Source: Desarmillaria ectypa (taxonomy: Eukaryota > Basidiomycota > Agaricomycetes > Agaricales > Physalacriaceae). From it: a stretch of 64,000 bases of DNA. The notes under the pieces are model-generated. The model did not search any database and had not been told where the DNA came from. It was given only the letters and a program-made list of their open reading frames with translations. A program made the position numbers and the translations under genes. How positions within the stretch are numbered: position 1 is the stretch's first letter; every line of letters begins with the position of its first letter. Location: NCBI GenBank assembly GCA_030407005.1, contig JAUDYN010000001.1:2170001-2234000 (forward strand), in the 5' to 3' direction. Shown here piece after piece: positions 57,224 to 64,000 of the stretch.

Positions 57224-58587
57224 TTAGAGCCGTGCTTGGACCGGGTTCGCCAGCCATTCTGCAATGGCCTTGTATGTTTCCGTCCGTTCAGGTTCCCACT
57301 CTGTAAAGGCAACGTAGTCGTGTATGCCTTCGGTAGCCTCGTAGTACCCCACTTTATTCTCCCCAAGATCCCTTACCATCCTTTCCTTGAGCGTCCGAAT
57401 CACGCCAAGTAGCACTTCTGCTCCCCCAGCCACAATGAACGTCCTTGGGAATCCCTTGAAGTCGACCTTCATTCGAGGATCAATGGAGGCCGGTGACATG
57501 TATGGGTTCACCAACACGGCGTCTTTACCGTTTTGGCCGCAGAACATTCTCCTTGCATAGTCTATCTCTACCATACCACCGATATAGTCTGTCCCTGAAT
57601 TTTTTGCAGCGATGGATCCGAGGGTGAAGTGCGACGGCCCTATATCTGCCCACGGCGAGAACAAAACAAGCGCAGACGGCAGTGGGGGCACTGGTACACC
57701 CTCAGCATTGTTCTGAGACTCAACAAGATATCTTGTCAGTGCCAAAGCTAAATTCCCGCCTGCGGAATCACCCTCGACGATGATGTCTGCAGACAAGAAG
57801 CCGATATCATTTACGAGATATGCATATGCAGCCAGCGCATCCAACAAAGCTGCTGGGAAAGCACCGGTTGAGGTCTTCGATAATCGATACTCCACACAAA
57901 AAAGACGCTGTACTGATGCAACATTTTTCAGCAGTCCTTTCGCGATAGTGGCGGTGGGATCGTCGGGATGACCGGAATAACGGATGTATGCTCCCCCATG
58001 GAAGGATAAGATGACTTTTTCACCGGCAGCAGGCGGGGAACCAAACTCAATCTTAGATCCCTTTCTGTGGACCCAGTATCCAGGAATACGCGTAGGCAAC
58101 ACTTTTGAGACATCTGCCATAGACTTGAGGCTCTTTGTCATGGATTTGTTGGCTGGAGGAATCCAAACGCCTTCTATTCCGACACCTGGGGCGATGGCAA
58201 GGTGATTTGGAGTCGTATAGATAGAGCCGGTCCTACGCGAAGCCAATATGTCAACCGCTCGCATGTGCAAGGCTAGATAACGCACTGAGAGGTGATATAC
58301 ATGAAATGTCGAAAAAGTCGAAGAAATAGGACGCGTTTCAACGGCCATGTTGGCCTTGGGCGGAGGGATCTGCTGGAAATCAGACAGGATACCAACAGCA
58401 CGGAGAGACGGACGAACTTAGGCACAGCAAGGATGAACCAGATGGGTAAACGAAAGAAAATGGTGGTAAACAACTGGTAGGCCAGATAAATTTGCTTCGC
58501 TGGCCGCTCGGAATAGCTATACAGTGCCGCCGGTTGGTCCTTAGGCATGGTGGGTAAAGGATGAGAAGAATTCCACGTCCCGGCCAT
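57224..58587 (-). CDS. Membrane-anchored alpha/beta hydrolase, HSL type (copy B)
   Basis: Tandem paralogue of the preceding hydrolase, 56 nt beyond its start. The first exon gives an N-terminal anchor (AYQLFTTIFFRLPIWFILAV) aligned with the anchor of copy A and continues to FRHFMYITSQ. A 51-nt intron, GTGCGT...GTAG, near 58242-58292 joins it to TGSIYTTPNHLAIAPGVG. The catalytic core has LSFHGGAYIRYSGHP, EGDSAGGNLALALTRYL with the nucleophile, LFSPWADIGPSHF, FIVAGGAEVLLG and EGIHDYVAF with the histidine. So one glycine of HGGG is replaced (HGGA). The C-terminus is WLANPVQARL. The start MAGTWNSSHPLP is the first in-frame ATG. The internal intron is absent from copy A. Confidence 0.85.
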
Positions 58588-58920
58588 CGCGAAGCATGAT
58601 GGATAAAGTGTCAGACATTGAGACTTTCACGAGCACTTTCTAACGTTATAAATTGTCTTCCCGGTCCCTTTATTGGCTCATTGTTGATATTCTAAGTGCA
58701 ACTTGCGCTTGATGGCAAGTACCCGACAGAATTGCGAGTCTACGTGTAAGTCCCAAATGGGGACGATTGACTATTTGGATATGATTCAAATAGGGCCCAA
58801 TGACAAGCAGATCCAAGTAGATCCGCAAAAATTGGAAACCATTTGTTAGTCACTGTGCCAACAATTACTCTCTTCTTGTTTATCTTCGCGCTACGCTTTC
58901 CTCATTTTTGATTTCTTACG
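58588..58920. promoter_or_regulatory. Divergent upstream region, hydrolase B / SND1
   Basis: 333 nt between divergent starts. It is T/C-rich near the SND1 start, as expected for a fungal 5' UTR. No coding frame was seen. Confidence 0.45.
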
Positions 58921-61900
58921 ATGTCCATGAAAGCTGTACGTTTAATTCGGATCTTTCTTTATCTTGTATCAAGCGTTTTTATCCTGCCTTAGATCGTGAA
59001 ATGTAAAGCTATTCTGTTTCATCCTGGCGTTTTGGTTTTCATTGATTTTCTCTGCATCAGCCGTCATTTCTGGCGATTCTCTTGTACTTCGTGGTCGTCC
59101 CAGTCCTCAGGGACAGCCTCCAAAAGAAAGGTGTGTTTCCCTTTGTCTTGTCGTGCCGACGTGTCTTGTGACACCATACAGGATTCTCCATCTTGCAGAT
59201 GTAGGAGCACCTCGTATGGGTTCCTCCACTAGGGAGGACGAGGTACTGTGCCACTCTTGTTGCCATGCGGATGTACTAATTCATTGTCGCTCAGCCTTGG
59301 GCGTTCGAGTCTCGCGAGTTCCTACGAGCCCTCGCCGTAGGAAAGGAAATTTCGTTCACGTCTACACACTCTTTGCCGCCCAATGAGGATATACCACGCG
59401 ATTTTGGCACAGCTGAGATTGGCGGAGTTGATGTCGCATCAGAACTACTCAGAAACGGATGGGCTAAAGTTAAAGAAATCAAACGCGAAAGTACTGACGA
59501 GGACGCGCGCAAACGTGAGCTTGAGAATGAGGCCAAGTCAGCTGGCAAAGGCCTGTGGAATCCGCATGGTCCCAAGGTGCGTATAGCACGCAGTTCCGGA
59601 TCATCAGTAACAGATGTCTCCACAGGCTCGCACGGTCCATCACACAATGCCTACTGACTCTCAAAGTTTTGTTTCGGAATGGAAAGGGAAATCATTGGAC
59701 GGTACAAATGAATATCTCTAGGCTAATCTATCCACTCTAACTGATTCACTTTTTCCAGCCATTGTGGAACAAGTCCGGGATGGCACTACTCTACGGACGC
59801 GTCTACTCATGCCCGATGGAGAACATCAGATCGTCAACATCGCTCTGGCCGGCGTTCGTAGTCCCCGCGTTGCAAGTAAACTAGGAGAATCTTCAGAGCC
59901 ATGGGGAGAAGAAGTGGGTTATATCACAACTTTGTCATGTACCCTCCTGTGGTTTTTATTGATGAATATATGTCTGGGCAGGCCAAGTTTTTCACTGAGT
60001 CTCGCCTTCTTCAACGTGCTGTACGTGTTCAAATATTGTCTCTACCGACATCAACTGCAACACCATTCCAAATTGGCGCCACTGGCAGTGCCCCCGCAAC
60101 AGCCAGCATCTTTATCGGCCAAGGTTCGTTCAAAAGTGCCAAGTTTTCACGTTGCAAAGCTTATGTCCACATTCAGTTCTACATCCGGCTGGAAACGTAG
60201 CAGAATTTCTAGTCGCAGCGGGGCTGGCACGCATTGTTGACTGGCACGCTGGCATGTTGTCAACTAGCGGTGGAATGGAACGGCTACGTGCAGCTGAGAA
60301 AGTCGCGAAAGAAAAGCGTGCATGTCTGTACGCAGGCGTAGCGCCTTCTACGTCGAAAACTAACGGCAGCACTGCGAACGGGAATGACCGAGTATTTGAG
60401 GCTACCGTAATCAGAGTCTGGAACGGGGACCAAATATCGGTTGTTGAGAAGGATACTGGTAAAGAACGGAAACTCCAATTAAGTTCAACAAGAGGGCCAA
60501 AGTAAATTTCTAGCGCTCAGAAAAACCCCGTGCTTATACATTCCTTCATTCTAGACTTGCGGATCCCAAACAAGCCATTTATGCCCAGGAAGCTAAAGAG
60601 TTCTTGCGTAAAAAGCTTATTGGCAAACATGTTCGCGTCACGATCGATTTTGTTCGCCCTCGCGAGGGGGAGTATGACGAGCGTGAATGTGCCACCGTTC
60701 GATATGGCAACCAAAACGTGTATGTCATTCTCTCGATACGACTCTTGCTGTTGTCGACCAGTTTTCCACCAGAAACGTAGCAGAACAATTGGTAGAGAAG
60801 GGTTATGCCAGTGTCGTACGTCATAAAAGAGACGACGAAGATCGATCATCGGACTACGACAAGCTAATGGCAGCTGAACAGACGTATGCAGACTTCATTC
60901 TTTCATTTATGTTTGCTTCTCTGAATTCCTTTTCAGGGCATCTGCTGAGGCACGAGGTATTCATTCTGGGAAAGATATCCCCCCTCCCAAGCAGCCGCTG
61001 AATATATCAGAGGTAGCCAAAGCTTTTCGACCAACAGTAATCGATCATGACTATTCTGTTCTCTTAGACCCATTCGCGTGCCAATCAATTCCTCAACGGT
61101 TTCAAGAGATTGGGTCGTGTACCCGCAGTCGTTGATTATGTCGCCGCGGGGTCGCGCTTCAAGTATGATACTTATTTACCACGATGCCTTCTTCTGAACA
61201 GTATAATAGGATTTTCCTTCCCAAGGACAACCAGACCCTTACTTTGGTCCTCGGTGGTGCGTTTTGCTGACTCTTCGTACGTCCGATCAATGCCGACCAT
61301 ATATCAGGTATCCGTGCACCCCGAACTGCACGGAACGCGTCAGAAAAAAGCGAACCGTCCGGCGCCGAAGCGTTCGAATTCGCGACACGGAGATACATGC
61401 AGCGCGATGTTGAATTCGAGGTGGATACCATCGATAAATCCGGTGGTTTCATTGGTTCCCTGTATTTGAACAAGACGGAGAACGCTGCTATCACACTCGT
61501 AAGAGAAGGGTTGGCTACTGTCCATTCATTTTCTGCAGAGGGTTTACCATGGGCACGGCATTTGTATGACGCTGAGGTCAGTCGGACCCTTGTGATGCTC
61601 TCCATTCTTTACTCATGTTTGCCGTTTCCAGGCTGAGGCAAAGGCGGCGAAACGTAATGTAGGTTCTGCCTCCTATTAATTAGGCTGTTGATGCACTAAA
61701 TACCCTTTCTCGTAGCTATGGAAGGATTACGACGAGACTGCACAACAAGAAGCAGAGGCTGTTGTTGAGGACGACGGGTCAGGCGCTCTGAAGACACAGT
61801 ACCAGGATGTCATTGTTAGTGACATTCGGACAAAGAATGGCTTTGGATTCTCGGTGCAGATTCTCAGTTCCGAAGGTTTAATCCCTCCTTTTTCTTGTTG

Positions 61901-62622
61901 TTCTTGGTGCTGATATATAATGCGGTAGGTATCGCGTCTCTGCGTGAACTCATGCGAGACTTTTCTGCCTACCACCAGGCCGCAACCGTCGTACCTGCTG
62001 GTTTCGTTCCGAAGGGTGGCGACCTAGTCTCAGCCAAGTTCTCGGACGGCTCATGGTACCGCGCTAAAATCCGCCGAGCCTCGCCAATAAAGAAGGAGGC
62101 AGAGGTGACCTTCATCGACTATGGAAACCAGGACACAGTACCATTTGCCAACATTAGACCTCTTGATGCTCGGTTCCGCAACTTGCCAGGGCAAGCGCAT
62201 GAGGCGCGACTCAGGTAAGCGTCTCCTCTCCCTACTTTGTCATTCTTATTTGTCATTTACCACTGCCATTCACCAGTTTCGTGAAGCTCGTCGACCCTAA
62301 CAGTGACTATCACGTGGAGGCGGTTGATCGTTTCCGCGCCCTGTGCGAAGGTCGCAAGTTGGTTGCCAATGTCGATCAGCAAGAGGGCGCGCTCCTTCAT
62401 CTCCGACTCATAGATCCCATGGATCCCGCTTCTACCCAGGACCCCTTGTCATGCATCAATGCGGATCTTCTGCGTGATGGACTAGCCACGATAGATCGCA
62501 AATGCCGGTACTTGCAATCATATCCGCAGCTCCTCAAGAAACTTCAGTCTTCCGTTCAAGAAGCCAAGCGTGAACGTCTTGGTATGTTCGAGTTTGGGGA
62601 CGTCGAGGAAGACGACGATTAG
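58921..62622 (+). CDS. SND1: Tudor staphylococcal nuclease protein (Tudor-SN/SND1)
   Basis: Multidomain RNA-binding protein, a component of RNA granules and silencing or splicing complexes. Four staphylococcal-nuclease-like repeats are followed by a Tudor/SN domain. The first SN unit opens AIVKSVISGDSLVLRGR. Later SN openings include FEATVIRVWNGDQISVVEK (about 60390) and FKRLGRVPAVVDYVAAGSRF (about 61100). Repeated LxxxGxA(S/R)V blocks include NGWAKVKEI, AAGLARIVDW, EKGYASVVRH and EGLATVHSF. The Tudor core is PKGGDLVSAKFSDGSWYRAK and EVTFIDYGNQDTVPF. The first coding exon is 15 nt (58921-58935), the second only 10 nt (58993-59002), then 59061 onward. These joins give MSMKAIVKSVISGDSLV, which matches the family start. 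About 12 introns in total. The end is acidic (GDVEEDDD). Confidence 0.93.
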
Positions 62623-62806
62623 GGAAGTCGTCATGGTTGCACCGTTGATTATATTTCGCCATCAGTAAATCAAAAGTTATTACCATGCTTTCAGGCCTTC
62701 TCGATAATTCGAGCATCACTACTGATTCGGCCTGCTTGAAGAGTCTGAAGCTGGTCTCTGCGAAATTTAAAAGGTGCTAGATAGTGCAGCCACTACAGTG
62801 CTCGAA

Positions 62807-64000
62807 TCAGTGGACTATCTCATCAACTTTGAAGCGATTGATACAGAATCCCTGATGAACATCAGCCATTACTGGTGTGCATCATTGGAAGATCTAACGC
62901 TTACAGGAGTTACCCATGTTTTACACCCACAACAAACCCCAGCCCAGTCAAAGTTACCAAGTTTCGCGCCACATTTCTTGTTGGGGCATATAATCTTTCC
63001 GGCCAATTCGCCGCTCTCCAAGAACGGCTCCATCCATTTCATCTGTCAGGCTACGCGTCAGGAAAGGAATGCTAGGATGCTCTGACCGCCAGCTTACAGG
63101 TTCCACAAAGTACCCCGAGCATTTGGGATTCATAAGAATAGGCGGGCTTGTTGTGCTGACATTCGATCTAGTATTTGTCTGAATCGGGGTCATCCCCATT
63201 GCGATGGGGTTGCGTAACGCAGCCAGCTTGGGATTAGCATATAACTGTGCTGCCAGGTCTCCGGGACTCGAGTACTGCGTCGTCTCGACTCCAATGGTTC
63301 CATTCTGAGGCGCAGAAGGCGGTTGCCCGGGTTCCGTGTCAGGAGGTGATAATGCGATGACCGCATCAGAAAGACGGCGTCCCAGCATAGTTGCAGCATC
63401 TATCGACGGGACTCTTGCATTATTTGTGGGTGTAAGGTCCGTTTGTGTTATAGTGGACAGGTCCATCTCATCATCGTCCTCGGTTTCAAGTGCAGACATG
63501 GAGAGCGAGTCCATAAGGGTCATCGACAGATTGGTAAAAGGTCGCTTTCGAGTTTCTCCTCCTCCTCCAGAAACCCGGGACTGCGGAGAAGCAGTATTGA
63601 GTTTCGCAGTATTCTCACTGTCATCCTCAGAGGGGTCATCAGTTTCTAGTGCTGACATTGAGAGTGAGTCACCAAGTCCACCGAAAGATAATTGCGATGG
63701 TCGTCTAGGGCGGGCATCACCGCTGGAACCAAGTGTTGATCGTGAATGGCCGATGGAGGAATGTCGAGAAAGTGATTGGTTAGTTGATGATCGTCGCGAT
63801 CCAGCTGGAGTCTGAGATGCTGGTGTTGCAGGACCAAGTTGACCGTGGTCTAGCATATGTTCTCTGGCTGCCAGCTCCTGTCTGATTCGATGGATATGCA
63901 TAGGGATGCTGGACAACTGTACATACGAGAGTCTTACCTGCACATTTTGCAGCGTATACGCCGGCGCGGTCCCACCGGCGTGGCGGGCGTCGAGTCAGAT
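62807..64000 (-). CDS. Dual-specificity phosphatase YVH1, C-terminal part
   Basis: C-terminal portion of YVH1 (DUSP12), a phosphatase whose zinc-binding tail acts in 60S ribosome maturation. The catalytic domain lies beyond the right edge. Visible in order: RRRIRCKMC, joined by an intron to RQELAAREHMLDHGQLGP; a Ser-rich disordered linker with two copies of DSLSMSALET; MNPKCSGYFVEP, joined by an intron to MKWMEPFLESGELAGK; IICPNKKCGAKLGNFDWAG; VCCGCKTWVTP; and, after a last intron, GFCINRFKVDEIVH. The zinc-binding cysteines (RCKMC, KCSGYF, CPNKKC, CCGC) match the family. The linker between the first two zinc blocks is about 240 residues, much longer than in the human protein. It converges on SND1, with 184 nt between stops. 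Confidence 0.88.

Noticed and set aside
1..64000. CRISPR arrays, bacterial operons, rRNA genes and intact transposons
   Set aside because: Looked for by eye on both strands and not seen. The window is intron-rich nuclear fungal DNA.

Overview
The window looks like nuclear DNA from a filamentous basidiomycete, most likely an agaricomycete. Genes are densely packed on both strands and cut by many introns of about 49-60 nt. Several encode families or architectures I associate with basidiomycetes: a phenylalanine ammonia-lyase, a serine-rich Sec7/PH protein, a GT49-like glycosyltransferase and an NRPS-like stand-alone adenylation domain. I found no bacterial operons, CRISPR array, rRNA, convincing tRNA or intact transposon. 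All names come from reading translated motifs by eye, without any database search. Exon joins were worked out from splice sites, reading phase and family conservation.

Layout, left part: an unresolved serine-rich surface-protein fragment (1-1.3 kb, minus); COX11 (1.6-2.6, plus); class II histone deacetylase HDA1 with an Arb2 tail (2.8-5.7, plus); a CaMKK/Elm1-type kinase (6.3-7.7, minus); UPF2/NMD2 (8.1-12.4, minus) head to head with an ATRIP/Rad26-like checkpoint gene (12.5-15.7, plus); a GT49-like glycosyltransferase (16.0-17.2, minus); a frameshifted, truncated adenylation-domain relic (18.0-19.9, plus); a WW-like multispanning membrane protein (20.9-24.0, plus); and a large Sec7/PH ArfGEF-like protein (25.6-30.6, plus).

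Middle part: a divergent CK2 alpha kinase (31.3-32.7, plus), a small HPDRF-motif protein (33.2-33.8, plus) and MIA40 (33.9-34.6, plus). Then comes a run of genome-maintenance genes: MCM2 (34.7-37.9, minus), ERCC1/Rad10 (38.2-39.5, plus), an unrecognised nuclear protein with a PIP-like motif (39.6-42.7, minus) and the TFIIH subunit SSL1/p44 (43.5-45.1, minus). A NIPA-type magnesium transporter follows (45.3-47.3, minus).

Right part: phenylalanine ammonia-lyase (48.4-51.2, plus), a cation diffusion facilitator (51.4-53.0, minus), an iron-dependent alcohol dehydrogenase/maleylacetate-reductase-like enzyme (53.2-54.7, minus) divergent from a flavin-reductase-like protein (54.9-56.0, plus), two tandem membrane-anchored HSL-type hydrolases (56.0-58.6, minus), Tudor-SN/SND1 (58.9-62.6, plus) and the C-terminal part of the YVH1 phosphatase (62.8-64.0, minus, running off the edge).

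Most genes are housekeeping. The less ordinary signals are unusual gene structures and oddities: two consecutive GC-AG introns around a 36-nt exon in ERCC1, a third GC-AG intron in the alcohol dehydrogenase, an ATG-only first coding exon in MCM2, a 10-nt micro-exon in SND1, the decaying adenylation gene, a Sec7 domain without its glutamic finger, a divergent CK2 alpha, and two thematic neighbourhoods (DNA repair/replication and possible aromatic metabolism). I did not find a clearly new multi-gene system.
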